From Pseudogemmobacter hezensis (GTDB lineage: Bacteria > Pseudomonadota > Alphaproteobacteria > Rhodobacterales > Rhodobacteraceae): a stretch of 64,000 nt of DNA. The notes beneath the pieces are model-generated. The model searched no databases. It was not told the DNA's origin and saw only the letters and a list, made by a program, of their open reading frames with translations. Every line of letters starts with the position of its first letter. Position 1 is the first letter of the stretch. The DNA lies in assembly GCF_013155295.1 (NCBI RefSeq), contig NZ_JABJXT010000003.1, positions 308,594-372,593 on the forward strand. Direction: 5' to 3'. Both the position numbers and the translations under genes were made by a program. Positions 17,262 to 26,533 of the stretch are shown piece by piece.

Positions 17262-19256
17262 ATGTTTCTTAAGACTTTCATTCGGGCAAAGCGCATCCGT
17301 CCGGGGCTGGTCTGTATCGCGCTGCTGACTGTGCTGCTTTGGGCGCTGCAGCCTGCCAATGCGGAAACTGCCAATGCGGACTCTGTCAATGCGCGACCTG
17401 CGGCGACAGAGCCCATTCCCGCCTGGGTCGATGATCTGCCGGACATCACGGAAACCGCCCTCAGTGACGGTGTCTTGCAGACGGGTGAGACGAAATGGCT
17501 GCTGCAGGACCAGCAATTCGCCTGGCCCGACGGGCAGCGTGAGGTCTGGATCCGTGAGGTGCGCCAGCTTGGCACCGGGGCATCGGTGGCGCTGGCCTCG
17601 CAGCAGATCACTGAGTTCAATTTCCTCGATGAGGATCTGATCCTGAACCGGGCGCTGGTGATCCGCGACGGGGTGTCGCGTGATGTGACAGCCAGGGTTA
17701 AGGCCCCGGTTCCATATGACAGGCGTGAGCCGACTGTCATGATTGAAATCCCGGATCTGCGGCCAGGGGATATCCTGGATTTCTCTTACCTGCGCCGCTC
17801 TCTCGCCAGGACAAAGGGGTTTGATCATCGGGCGGTGGCCCGGCTTGACGGGGCCCTGCCGTCGCGTTTGCGCCGGGCCGTGGTGAACTGGCCTGCGGGC
17901 TGGGCGCGCAATCAGCGGCCGCTGCCGGGCTATGTCAGCCTGTCCCAGACGGCGCAGCCGGACGGCTCTTTCCGGCTGGAATATCGGGTCGGGCCGCATG
18001 AGATCCCGGACCCAGAGCCGCGCGTGCCCGGCTGGATCGAGCAGCAGGCCGTGCTGCATCTGAGTGCTGAAACCGACTGGTCGGCCCTGGCCACGGCGCT
18101 GGCCCCCGCTTACCCCACCGATGGGGCTTTGGGCAGCTGGCAGGATCTGCCGCAGCTGCGCGACGCGGGCGGCCAGGCCTTGCCCTGGCCCGATCAGGTC
18201 ATTGCCGCGCAGCATCTGGTGCAGGACAGTATCATCGACACCGGGGGTGAGCGGTCTGAGGGCCCGGCCCGGATGCGCCCCGCTGCCGGGGTGATCGAAA
18301 GCGGCTATGGCTCGCCCTTTGAAAAGGCGCTGGTGCTGGCGACGGTGCTGCGCGACAGGGGGCTTGAGGCCGATATCGCCCTGGTCAGCACCACCCATGG
18401 CCATGGCCTCGATCAGCTGCCGCCCGCTGCCTCCTGGTTTGATCACGCGGTGGTGCGGGTGCAAAAGGACGGCCAGACCCTGTGGCTGGACCCGGATCGC
18501 CAGGTCAGGATTGCCTCGGCCAGGACCATGGCGCCGCTGACCTATGGTTTCGCATTGCCCATCACCCGGGATGGCAGGCTGACGCCGCTGCCCGCGCCGC
18601 CCGAACAGGTCTGGACCTCGGACGTGCGTGAGACATGGCGCTTTGCCCGGGATGGTCTCTATGCCGATGTGGTCACCGTAACTGGGGCCGATGCCGCCGG
18701 GGCGCTGCGGATGCAGCTTGAAGCCGAGGGGGCAGAGTGGTTCACTGAAGGTCTGGTCACCTATTATAACAACACTCACCCGGGGCTGGTCCTGCAGGCG
18801 CAACCAGAGATCAGCGATGACCCCGCAGCCAATGTCATCCGCACGCATGAGCGCTATTTCATCTCTGCCGGGGCGATGCAGGAGAATGGGACGCTGGACC
18901 GCTTTGTGGTTTTCAGTGAGAACTTCGTGGGTGAGCTGGCAATCGGTGAGCGGCATCTGTCCGGCTATGCGGCGCGCAGATGGCCGATGCTGGGGATGCT
19001 GCCCGGACATTTCCGCCACCGGGTTGAGGTGCAGAACCTGCCGATCGCGCTGATACCGCCTGATGAGGTGCGGCTGGAGAATGCGGGCTTCACCTATTCG
19101 AGAAAGGCATCCGCGCCGGATCAAAACAGCCTGGTGGTGGAATGGGGGTTTCTGGCCAATGGCGGGATCATTCCTGCGGGCGATGTTCCCGCCATGATGA
19201 ATGACGCAGAGCTGGTCCAGGACACGACCTGGATTTCCTATACGCTGCGCGACTGA
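17262..19256 (+). CDS. DUF3857 / transglutaminase-like protein without catalytic Cys
   Basis: 664 aa exported protein: signal sequence (about residues 1-38, ending ANAE), DUF3857 domain (about 65-250), transglutaminase-like core (about 280-420), C-terminal beta domain. In relatives the core has GxGDCKDKA with the catalytic Cys. Here it reads GYGSPFEKA, so Cys is replaced by Pro352, while the triad His395 (FDHAVVRV) and Asp410 (WLDPD) positions are kept. It is therefore probably a non-enzymatic binding module. ATG 17262 follows CCGGAG at good spacing. It is divergent from the ECF sigma gene and may be part of the same envelope response. A strong terminator follows. Confidence 0.85.
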   Translation: MFLKTFIRAKRIRPGLVCIALLTVLLWALQPANAETANADSVNARPAATEPIPAWVDDLPDITETALSDGVLQTGETKWLLQDQQFAWPDGQREVWIREVRQLGTGASVALASQQITEFNFLDEDLILNRALVIRDGVSRDVTARVKAPVPYDRREPTVMIEIPDLRPGDILDFSYLRRSLARTKGFDHRAVARLDGALPSRLRRAVVNWPAGWARNQRPLPGYVSLSQTAQPDGSFRLEYRVGPHEIPDPEPRVPGWIEQQAVLHLSAETDWSALATALAPAYPTDGALGSWQDLPQLRDAGGQALPWPDQVIAAQHLVQDSIIDTGGERSEGPARMRPAAGVIESGYGSPFEKALVLATVLRDRGLEADIALVSTTHGHGLDQLPPAASWFDHAVVRVQKDGQTLWLDPDRQVRIASARTMAPLTYGFALPITRDGRLTPLPAPPEQVWTSDVRETWRFARDGLYADVVTVTGADAAGALRMQLEAEGAEWFTEGLVTYYNNTHPGLVLQAQPEISDDPAANVIRTHERYFISAGAMQENGTLDRFVVFSENFVGELAIGERHLSGYAARRWPMLGMLPGHFRHRVEVQNLPIALIPPDEVRLENAGFTYSRKASAPDQNSLVVEWGFLANGGIIPAGDVPAMMNDAELVQDTTWISYTLRD

Positions 19257-19334
19257 ACCCGCACCTGGCAGGGGGGGGCTGCCCAGGGGCGCCGATCAGG
19301 GGCGCCGATTGCGCTGCAGATTGGGGGGCGTACT

Positions 19335-19370
19335 CCGACCGGGCCGATACTCTGGCCCGGTCGGTTGTTT
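19335..19370 (+). terminator. Rho-independent terminator of the DUF3857 gene
   Basis: 11-bp perfect stem CCGACCGGGCC / GGCCCGGTCGG (19335-19345 with 19354-19364), 8-nt loop, then TTGTTT. Confidence 0.8.
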
Positions 19371-19455
19371 CTCAGACCCGTCACCAGGATTGGGGGCTTA
19401 TCCCGGTGCGATCCCGTGTCTGATCCGGGCGCGGGTCTGAGGGACCGGGATCAGC

Positions 19456-19971
19456 CTAGAACAGCAGCCCGTCATAGACCGCAAAGGCGCCGCCGGTGCT
19501 GCGCAGATTGGCGCTTGCGCCGCTGTCACGCGCCCAGGCGGTGATCGCATTATAGGTGCCGGTGCCAAAGGTGCCGTCGATGCTGCCGTAATAGTAACCT
19601 GCCCGGCGCAGCTGGCGCTGGATGGCTTTGCGCTCGCTTACGCTATAGGTGCGGAAAGCCTGGCCGGCGGGCGTTGCATGGACAGAGTTATAGGTCTGCG
19701 GTGCCGGGCGATGCGGGCGATAGGTGGGCGCGGGCGGCGGAACATAGGCCGGCGGCGGGGCCACATATTGCGGCGGCTGGTAGTAGCCGGGCTGGTTGTG
19801 CTGGCGGCGGTGCTGTCCGTTCTGGATCAGCTGATCCACGATAACAGCGGTGGCAACCCCGGCCACAAACCCCTGTTCCTTTTTGCCCCAGGCAAGCGCG
19901 GGCATCGAGGTCAGGCCAAGCGAGGTGGCGGCAATCAAAGCAACAGCAGCGGTGCGAAATTTCGGCAGCAT
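19456..19971 (-). CDS. Exported peptidoglycan-binding-domain protein
   Basis: 171 aa. Signal peptide (MLPKFRTAAVALIAATSLGL, cleaved after ALA), a glycine-zipper-like segment (GFVAGVATAVIVDQLI), a Tyr/Pro/Gln-rich linker (PPQYVAPPPAYVPPPAP) and a C-terminal peptidoglycan-binding-1 type repeat (IQRQLRRAGYYYGSIDGTFG...TYNAITAWA). It probably anchors to the cell wall in the periplasm; no catalytic domain is present. ATG 19971 has AAAGGA upstream and places the signal at the true N-terminus. Single gene, convergent with the DUF3857 gene. Confidence 0.82.
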   Translation of the reverse strand: MLPKFRTAAVALIAATSLGLTSMPALAWGKKEQGFVAGVATAVIVDQLIQNGQHRRQHNQPGYYQPPQYVAPPPAYVPPPAPTYRPHRPAPQTYNSVHATPAGQAFRTYSVSERKAIQRQLRRAGYYYGSIDGTFGTGTYNAITAWARDSGASANLRSTGGAFAVYDGLLF

Positions 19972-20168
19972 AGCGGGTCCTTTCCCTGAATGATCCGCCC
20001 ATCCATCCCGGCAATCACTGCGCCGGGGGCAGGTCGGGGCGTCATGTCTGAAACCATGGCCACAACCGGGCCTGTCAGGCAAAATCAGTCAGATGTCAGC
20101 GGAAATCAGGGCTTCGTTATGAGATATCACCTTTTATATCAATGTGTTGCGTTTCAGGCTGCCGAAAC

Positions 20169-20194
20169 GGAAAAAGGGGGCGCAAGCGCCCCCT
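20169..20194 (-). terminator. Terminator of gabD
   Basis: 9-bp stem AGGGGGCGC / GCGCCCCCT around AA (20175-20183 with 20186-20194). On the minus strand it is followed by TTTTTCC. It lies 30 nt after the gabD stop. Confidence 0.75.
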
Positions 20195-20224
20195 CTTTGG
20201 TTCGGTATGAACGGCCCCGGTCTG

Positions 20225-21703
20225 TCAGAGGCTGAGGCAGATGTATTTCATTTCCAGATAGTCCTCGGTGCCGTGATGGCTGCCTTCGCGGCCCAGACCC
20301 GATTGCTTGACGCCGCCGAACGGGGCCTCGGCGGTTGAGATCAGCCCGGTGTTCACACCGACGATGCCATATTCCAGCGCTTCCTGGACGCGGGTGATGC
20401 GGCCGATGTCGCGGGAATAGAAGTAAGAGGCCAGGCCGAAAATCGTGTCATTGGCCTTGGCCACGACCTCTTCTTCGGTCTCGAATTTGAACAGCGGCGC
20501 CAGCGGGCCGAAGGTCTCCTCATTGGTGACCAGCATATCCTGGGTGACATTGGTCAGGATGGTGGGTTCGAAGAACGAGCCGCCCAGCTGATGGCGCTTG
20601 CCGCCAAGGGCCACGATGGCGCCTTTGGCTTTCGCGTCGGCGATATGTTCCTCGACCTTTTCCACCGCCGCGACATTGACCAGCGGCCCGAACTGAACCG
20701 GATCCGAGAGGCCGTCGCCGACTTTGGTCTTTGCGACCGCCTGGGCCAGTTTTTCGGCAAAGCTGTCATAGACGCCAGCCTGAACATAGATGCGATTCGC
20801 GCAGACGCAGGTCTGGCCGTTGTTGCGGAACTTGGACAGCATCGCGCCCTCGACCGCCTTGTCCAGATCGGCGTCGTCAAAGACGATGAAAGGCGCATTG
20901 CCGCCCAGCTCCATCGAGCATTTCATCACCTGATCCGCGGCCTGGCGCAGCAGGATCCGCCCCACCTCGGTCGAGCCGGTGAAGGTCAGCTTGCGCACGA
21001 TGGGGTTCTCGCAGAACTCTTTGCCGATGTCGGACGAGCGTTTCGAGGTGATGACCGAGAAGACCTCGCCGGGGATCCCGGCGCGTTCGGCCAGAACCGC
21101 GATGGCCAGCGCCGAAAGCGGGGTTTCTGCCGCCGGGCGGGCGACAAAGGCGCAGCCGACGGCCAGCGCCGGGCCGCATTTGCGGGTGATCATCGCATTG
21201 GGGAAGTTCCAGGGCGTGATCGAGGCGACGACGCCGATTGGCTGTTTGATCACTGTGATGCGCTTGTCGGGCTGGTGGCCGGGAATGGTCTCGCCATAGA
21301 CGCGCTTGGCCTCTTCGGCGAACCATTCGATGAAGCTGGCGCCATAGGCGATTTCGCCCTTGGCCTCGGCCAGAGGCTTGCCCATTTCGGCGGTCAGGAT
21401 GGTGCCCAGGTCGTCCTGGTTCGCCATCATCAGGTCGAACCATTTGCGCAGGATCTGGCTGCGCTCTTTGCCGGTGCGGGCGGCCCAGGCCTTCTGGCCT
21501 TTTTCCGCGGCGGCGATGGCGCGGGCGGTCTCGGCGCGGCCCAGATTGGGCACGCGGGCGATCACATCGCCCCGGGCCGGGTTGACGATTTCAAAGGTCG
21601 AGCCGTCATCGGCATCGATCCATGCGCCTGCCACCCAGGCCTTTTCGACCAGCAGCGATGGGTCTTTCAGAAGCGAACGAAGATTGGTCACGGAATCGAG
21701 CAT
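20225..21703 (-). CDS. gabD: Succinate-semialdehyde dehydrogenase [NAD(P)+]
   Basis: 492 aa aldehyde dehydrogenase that oxidises succinate semialdehyde to succinate, the last step of GABA breakdown. Motifs: VASITPWNFPNAM, catalytic Glu265 in MELGGNAPF and catalytic Cys299 in NNGQTCVCANR. The second Cys two residues on gives the C-x-C seen in SSADH enzymes with a redox switch. ATG 21703 is chosen; the frame extends about 20 codons upstream with no similarity. Normal family length. It stands alone with its own terminator; no GABA transaminase is in the window. It could also serve the last step of 4-guanidinobutyrate catabolism from the 40-49 kb cluster (speculative). Confidence 0.92.
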   Translation of the reverse strand: MLDSVTNLRSLLKDPSLLVEKAWVAGAWIDADDGSTFEIVNPARGDVIARVPNLGRAETARAIAAAEKGQKAWAARTGKERSQILRKWFDLMMANQDDLGTILTAEMGKPLAEAKGEIAYGASFIEWFAEEAKRVYGETIPGHQPDKRITVIKQPIGVVASITPWNFPNAMITRKCGPALAVGCAFVARPAAETPLSALAIAVLAERAGIPGEVFSVITSKRSSDIGKEFCENPIVRKLTFTGSTEVGRILLRQAADQVMKCSMELGGNAPFIVFDDADLDKAVEGAMLSKFRNNGQTCVCANRIYVQAGVYDSFAEKLAQAVAKTKVGDGLSDPVQFGPLVNVAAVEKVEEHIADAKAKGAIVALGGKRHQLGGSFFEPTILTNVTQDMLVTNEETFGPLAPLFKFETEEEVVAKANDTIFGLASYFYSRDIGRITRVQEALEYGIVGVNTGLISTAEAPFGGVKQSGLGREGSHHGTEDYLEMKYICLSL

Positions 21704-21895
21704 GAGAGGCCTCGCATGAAGAAGGGGGCTGGAAGGATAGCTGATCGCCTGGCAGCTGGGTGGCACTTATAGGGCCACTTGTCCAGTTACAGGCTGCCGA
21801 TCAGTCCAGTTTGGGGGCAAATCCGGGAATGGCTGGCGGCATTGCCGCGCCCCCCGCTGCCCTTTGTTCCGCGCCCTGGCCCGCCCGCCGCGCCC

Positions 21896-22225
21896 TTAGC
21901 TATTGGCGTGCATGCGTTCGATATAGGCGCGCATCTCTTCGGCCTCCTGGCGGGCCTCGCGCAGGCCATCCATGGCGGCGCGCAGCTCTGCCTCGGTCTG
22001 GCTGATCTGGTTGCCCAGCTCTGCCTCGCGCGATTCCAGCCAGATAACCGCCTGATCGCGCATCTCTTCGGTCTCATGCAGCGCCTGGGCGAGGCGTTCC
22101 AGTTCAGAGAGGTCGTCGCCCGCATTGCGCGAAAAGCGGTGCAGCAGCCAGTGGCCGAACCAGCCCATCGCAAAGGCCAGCAAGAGGATGACCGAAGTGG
22201 CGATGATGAATTCAATCCGGTTCAT
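21896..22225 (-). CDS. Membrane-anchored coiled-coil protein
   Basis: 109 aa. One N-terminal transmembrane helix (IIATSVILLLAFAMGWFGHWLL) followed by an almost uninterrupted charged coiled coil (about residues 36-106, rich in Glu, Arg, Leu, Ala). No enzymatic motif. It lies 81 nt downstream of the large OmpA-domain gene on the same strand and is probably co-transcribed with it, which suggests an envelope-organisation role. I do not recognise a named family. Confidence 0.7.
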   Translation of the reverse strand: MNRIEFIIATSVILLLAFAMGWFGHWLLHRFSRNAGDDLSELERLAQALHETEEMRDQAVIWLESREAELGNQISQTEAELRAAMDGLREARQEAEEMRAYIERMHANS

Positions 22226-22306
22226 AGAGGCGTTCTTTCCTGGCGGTGGCAGTGGCGGGTGCAGAGCAGTGGCGGCGGGGCCCGCCTCTGCCTTTGGGGC
22301 GGTTGG

Positions 22307-24574
22307 TCATTCTGCGGTTGATGAAGCCGGGCGGGTGCGCGGGCGCGGCGTCATCTCGGTCGGGGCAAGCGAAGGGCCGTCATAGGTGAATACGACCGCG
22401 CCTTCGGTCTCGCCCGCAGTCGGGGCAGCCGCGTCTGGGGCAGCGGCGTTCAGGTTAGCCGCGTTCGGGGCGGGCGTTTCTGCAGAGGCGGCGCTGCCAT
22501 CTGCGCCGCCTTCGGCAGCCTCTGCTGGGGCGGCATCCTCCGCTCCGGCCTCTGATGCTGTGGTATCCGAGGCGGCCGCATCGCCATCCTGGGGCGTGTC
22601 TGCGTCAGTTTCAGCCTCAGCCGCAGATGTGGTATCGGCCCCGGCCTCTTCTGCGACCGTTGCCTCAGCTGTGGCCTCATCTGCGGGCGCAGTTTCAGGG
22701 GCCGCTTGCGTGGGAGCCGCCTGCGCGGTTTCGGCATCTGCGCCGATCAGCCGGAACTCGATCCGGCGGTTTGCCTCGCGCCCGGCCTCGGTGCCGTTGT
22801 CGGCGATGGGCGTGCTTTCGCCATAGCCGACAGCGGTCATGTTCGAGGTGTCGATCCGCCGCCCCTGCAGCGCCATCAGCACCGCCTCAGCCCGCGCCTG
22901 GCTAAGCGCCGCATTGCCGCTTTCCGAGCCCTGCGAATCGGTATGGCCGCCGATTTCCATCGCAATCGCGGGGCAAAGCTTCAGCACTTCGGCAATCTCG
23001 CCGATGATCGGCCCCGCCTCTGAGGCGATCTCGGCCGAGCCGGCGGTAAAGTTGATTTTGCCCTTCGCCATGATGCGGGCGACATCTGCGGCGCATTCGC
23101 GCGGCGTCGGCAGGGCGGCCAGCGGGTCGAGCTTCTTGTCATAGGTGACCTCGACGCGGAAATTCTGGCCCTGGCCCAGCTCGGATGACAGGATCTGGGT
23201 GATCCGCGCCCTTGCCTCCTGGTTGCCGGTGACGCCGCGCAGCTCGACCGTGTCGGCGCGCACGACCAGCGTGCCCTCGGCCAGCATGGAAAGCGAATCG
23301 AGGCCTGCCAGCACCCGCACCGGCCAGCCATCGGGCAGCTCGGCGTCGAGCACTGTGCCCACATAGACATCGCCTGCGGTGAAAGAGGCGCGGGCAAAGG
23401 CGTCAACCGCCGATTGCTGCGCCTCATCCACCAGACGCCCGCGCAGCTCGACCCGGCCAGATGCGGTCAGGCGGGCGGTGAACTCTGCCGGGCCCCGGAT
23501 CGCGGCGTCCTGGGCAGGCGGCACCGGGGTCAGCGAGAATACATCCGGCAGCCCGGCGCGAAGATCGCCGATTGCGGTGTCGAAAGCCGCCTGGGTGACG
23601 CCTTCGCCCGCCTCAAAGGTGATATCGGCATCCGAGAAGGTCACCACGCCATGGCCCATGGTGCCAAGGGTGCGGATCGCCAGCGCGGCCCCTTCGGCCC
23701 AACGCGGCGTGGGGGTGCCCAGCCCGACGGTGCAGATTGCAGGCCCCTCCATCCCGGCAGCGGCAGCGGCGGCAAGGATCTGGCCGCGTGCGCGGTCGGT
23801 ATCGGCCGAACAGGCGTCAAACCGCGCGCCGCCCGCATCGACCACAAAGCGCAGCGTGAAGGGCGTAATCACCGGGCGCGGCGCGGAAATCGCCGTTTCC
23901 AGCCGCATATCGGCGGGCTTTCTCTTGTTCAACTCGGCCTCGAAACGGCGCTTTTCGGCGGGGCTGTCGGCGATGGCGGTCACCCGCACCTCGCCCGCCG
24001 AGACCGAGATTTTCGAGCGTTTCAGCAGCGACAGCGCATCCAGCCCAAAGCGCAGCGAGGCATCCCAGTTCGCGGGCGCGGGCCAGTTGGCGGTTTGCAA
24101 CATATTGGTTGCGCGGGCATCTGCGGGGGTCATTGCATTGGCGGCCTCGGTCAGGCCATCGCTGTCCAGCGCCCCTTCGGCATTTTGCGCCGGGATCAGG
24201 CCGATCAGCTGGATGCCATCATCATTGCGCAGCATCTCGACGGTAAAGCGGGGGGCCTCGATGGCGGTGGTGGGCGCGACCTCAAGCCCGTCGCGGATGC
24301 GCGAGCTGTCAACCAGGCTGCCCACCAGGTTCAGGGCGCGAAAGCGGGCGGCCTCATTCGGGGCCATGCCCGTCAGGCCGACCTGCATCCCGTCGGTGGC
24401 GACGCTGACCCAGTCCATATTCGCCTCGCGCAGCTTTTCGCTGACCACGCTGTCGGTGCGGCTTTCGATGATCAGCGCCGAGAAAAAGGCGATTGCAAAC
24501 ATAAGCAACCCGGCCAGAGCAAAGGCGATGGCACCAAGGGCGGCACGGGGCAGTTTAAGCAGGCGTTGCGGCAA
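22307..24574 (-). CDS. OmpA-family protein with long acidic C-terminal tail
   Basis: 755 aa. Single N-terminal transmembrane helix (about 12-35), then a periplasmic region with repeated alpha-beta units resembling BON modules. An OmpA/MotB peptidoglycan-binding domain follows at about 505-612 (MEIGGHTDSQGSESGNAALSQARA and NRRIEF are the diagnostic parts). The last ~140 residues are a low-complexity Ala/Glu/Thr/Asp tail ending in RPRTRP. The protein should tether the inner membrane to the cell wall. A tail of this length after the OmpA domain is unusual. It is the first gene of a two-gene unit with the coiled-coil protein. ATG 24574 gives the helix at the correct distance from the start. Confidence 0.85.
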   Translation of the reverse strand: MPQRLLKLPRAALGAIAFALAGLLMFAIAFFSALIIESRTDSVVSEKLREANMDWVSVATDGMQVGLTGMAPNEAARFRALNLVGSLVDSSRIRDGLEVAPTTAIEAPRFTVEMLRNDDGIQLIGLIPAQNAEGALDSDGLTEAANAMTPADARATNMLQTANWPAPANWDASLRFGLDALSLLKRSKISVSAGEVRVTAIADSPAEKRRFEAELNKRKPADMRLETAISAPRPVITPFTLRFVVDAGGARFDACSADTDRARGQILAAAAAAGMEGPAICTVGLGTPTPRWAEGAALAIRTLGTMGHGVVTFSDADITFEAGEGVTQAAFDTAIGDLRAGLPDVFSLTPVPPAQDAAIRGPAEFTARLTASGRVELRGRLVDEAQQSAVDAFARASFTAGDVYVGTVLDAELPDGWPVRVLAGLDSLSMLAEGTLVVRADTVELRGVTGNQEARARITQILSSELGQGQNFRVEVTYDKKLDPLAALPTPRECAADVARIMAKGKINFTAGSAEIASEAGPIIGEIAEVLKLCPAIAMEIGGHTDSQGSESGNAALSQARAEAVLMALQGRRIDTSNMTAVGYGESTPIADNGTEAGREANRRIEFRLIGADAETAQAAPTQAAPETAPADEATAEATVAEEAGADTTSAAEAETDADTPQDGDAAASDTTASEAGAEDAAPAEAAEGGADGSAASAETPAPNAANLNAAAPDAAAPTAGETEGAVVFTYDGPSLAPTEMTPRPRTRPASSTAE

Positions 24575-24721
24575 AGGAGAAACCCGGTTTGGCAGAGCAG
24601 GGCAATATCGGCCTGGCCGGGGCGGTTCCCAAATGGCACAGCGCGGCCCCGGTCAGGGGCGGGCTGTCGGAATCGTCCGGCGCAGCCCCCCGTTCCTAGG
24701 CCTTCACACCCAGGGGATCAA

Positions 24722-25795
24722 TCAAAGGAAAGCCGAGGCGGCAAGAAACAGCACAGGGATCAGCCCCGCATCCCGGTTCGAGCGGAAAAGCCGCAGGCAG
24801 ATCGCCGGGTCGTTGATGTCCAGCCGCTTCATCTGCCACAGCATATGCAGCCCGAAGGCCCAGACGCCCAAAAGCGCCAGCAACATCGGCATCACCCCGC
24901 GTGAGGCCGGGATCGCCAGGATCACCGCCAGCGCCATCAGCACCACGCTCGCCCCCAGAAAACCCGCCAGCCATTTGCCCGAATTGTCGCCAAACAGCCG
25001 CGCCGTCGATTTCACCCCGATCAGCGCGTCATCTTCCTTGTCCTGATGCGCATAGATGGTGTCGTAAAACAGGGTCCAGACAATCCCCGACAGCCAGAGA
25101 ACCCCCGCCGCAGGCGCAAGGCTGCCGCTATGCGCGGCCCATAGAAGCACCGCCCCCCAGTTGAACGCGAGGCCCAGGAACACCTGCGGCCACCAGGTGA
25201 AGCGCTTGGCAAAGGGATAGATCGCCACCAAGGCCAGCGAGGCAATCCCCAGCCCGACCGACAGCCAGTTGTAACTCAGCAGGATCAGCGCCGCGATCAG
25301 CATCTGCGCCACCATCCAGACCAGCGCCCCCTTCACCGTCACCTGCCCCGAGGGCAGCGGGCGCGAGCGTGTCCGCTCGACCGCGCCGTCGATATGGCGG
25401 TCGGTGATGTCATTCCAGGTGCAGCCCGCGCCGCGCATCAGAAAGGCCCCGATCCCCGATGAGACCACCAGCCACAGATCAAAGCCCGAGAACCCCGCGC
25501 CGCTGTTTGCCGCCAGCGCAATCGCCCAGAGGCAGGGGATCCACAAAAGCCAGGTGCCGATCGGGCGATCCGCGCGTGACAGCCGCAGCCATGGGCGCAG
25601 CGCCTGAGGCGCATAAAGATCGACCCAATTGTCCTTTGGCGCATCGGCGACGCTGCCTGGCCCCTGGGCACCTTTGATCTTGCTGGCAGTGGCCTGCAGC
25701 TGATCTGCCAGATCCTCGGCCATCTCGCGGCTGATATCTGCATCTGATCCGGGCAAAGCTGCGTCTGGCTCTGGAATTTTGTCGCTCGGGGCCAT
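24722..25795 (-). CDS. ubiA: 4-hydroxybenzoate polyprenyltransferase
   Basis: 357 aa integral membrane prenyltransferase that attaches the polyprenyl chain to 4-hydroxybenzoate in ubiquinone synthesis. Both Asp-rich Mg-diphosphate motifs are present: NDITDRHID and YDTIYAHQDKEDD. About eight hydrophobic helices follow an N-terminal polar extension of about 60 residues, longer than in E. coli UbiA. ATG 25795 is supported by GGAGGTAAGACT immediately upstream. Its start lies 12 nt from that of the divergent rsmE, so each promoter must sit inside the other gene. Confidence 0.94.
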   Translation of the reverse strand: MAPSDKIPEPDAALPGSDADISREMAEDLADQLQATASKIKGAQGPGSVADAPKDNWVDLYAPQALRPWLRLSRADRPIGTWLLWIPCLWAIALAANSGAGFSGFDLWLVVSSGIGAFLMRGAGCTWNDITDRHIDGAVERTRSRPLPSGQVTVKGALVWMVAQMLIAALILLSYNWLSVGLGIASLALVAIYPFAKRFTWWPQVFLGLAFNWGAVLLWAAHSGSLAPAAGVLWLSGIVWTLFYDTIYAHQDKEDDALIGVKSTARLFGDNSGKWLAGFLGASVVLMALAVILAIPASRGVMPMLLALLGVWAFGLHMLWQMKRLDINDPAICLRLFRSNRDAGLIPVLFLAASAFL

Positions 25796-25807
25796 AGTCT
25801 TACCTCC

Positions 25808-26533
25808 ATGGCAGGGCCGAAAGTCAGACTTTATGTAGATCAGCCTCTCGGGCAGGGGCAAGCCGTCGCGCTTACCGAAGGCGCGGCGAATTATCTTTTT
25901 GCGGTGATGCGTCTGGGCGTGGGGGCCGAGGTGCTGCTGTTCAACGGCCAGCATGGCGAATGGCGGGCGCGGGTGGCCGAGGCGAACAAGCGGCGCGGCC
26001 TGCTGATCTGCGACGAACAGACCCGCCCGCAGGATTTCCCGCCCGATCTGTGGCTGATCTTCACGCCGATCAAAAAAGAGCGCACCAATTTCATCGTTGA
26101 AAAAGCGGTCGAGCTGGGGGTGGCGCGGCTTTTGCCGGTCACCACCCGGCGCATGAATGCCGAGCGGTTGCGTCTGGATAAGCAGCAGGCCCATGCGGTT
26201 GAGGCGGCCGAGCAATGCGGCGCGACCTTCGTGCCCAGGATCCAGGATCTGCAACCGCTTGACCGCCTGCTGGCCGACTGGCCGCAGGGGCGCAGGCTTT
26301 ACTGGGCCGATGAGGTGCGGGCGGGCGCGGATGGCAGCTGGCCCGGGGCACCCGGCGATCCGGCGGCGATCCTGATCGGGCCCGAGGGCGGCTTTACGCC
26401 CGAGGAACGGGCGAAGCTGGACAGTCTGGATTTTGTCAGCCCGGTGGCGCTTGGGCCGCGCATCCTGCGGGCCGAGACCGCGGCGCTGGCGGCGGTGACC
26501 CTGTGGCAGACCCGGTTCGGGGACTGGATATGA
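25808..26533 (+). CDS. rsmE: 16S rRNA (uracil1498-N3)-methyltransferase
   Basis: 241 aa SPOUT-class methyltransferase that methylates U1498 in 16S rRNA. The N-terminal PUA-like part contains LYVDQPLGQG and NYLFAVMRL. The C-terminal knot for S-adenosylmethionine has LIGPEGGFTPEE and LGPRILRAETAALAAV. Start: ATG 25808 is the only reasonable choice, although no Shine-Dalgarno precedes it on this strand because the space holds the ubiA start region. It overlaps the next gene by 4 nt (ATGA), so the two are coupled. Confidence 0.94.
   Translation: MAGPKVRLYVDQPLGQGQAVALTEGAANYLFAVMRLGVGAEVLLFNGQHGEWRARVAEANKRRGLLICDEQTRPQDFPPDLWLIFTPIKKERTNFIVEKAVELGVARLLPVTTRRMNAERLRLDKQQAHAVEAAEQCGATFVPRIQDLQPLDRLLADWPQGRRLYWADEVRAGADGSWPGAPGDPAAILIGPEGGFTPEERAKLDSLDFVSPVALGPRILRAETAALAAVTLWQTRFGDWI

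Noticed and set aside
16554..19124. Sigma-factor frame extended to 856 codons
   Set aside because: The part beyond 17093 is antisense to the DUF3857 gene; ECF factors are about 180 aa.
19262..19310. Run of eight G and doubled GGGGCGCCGAT as a possible element
   Set aside because: Short, non-coding and just before a clear terminator; no further structure.
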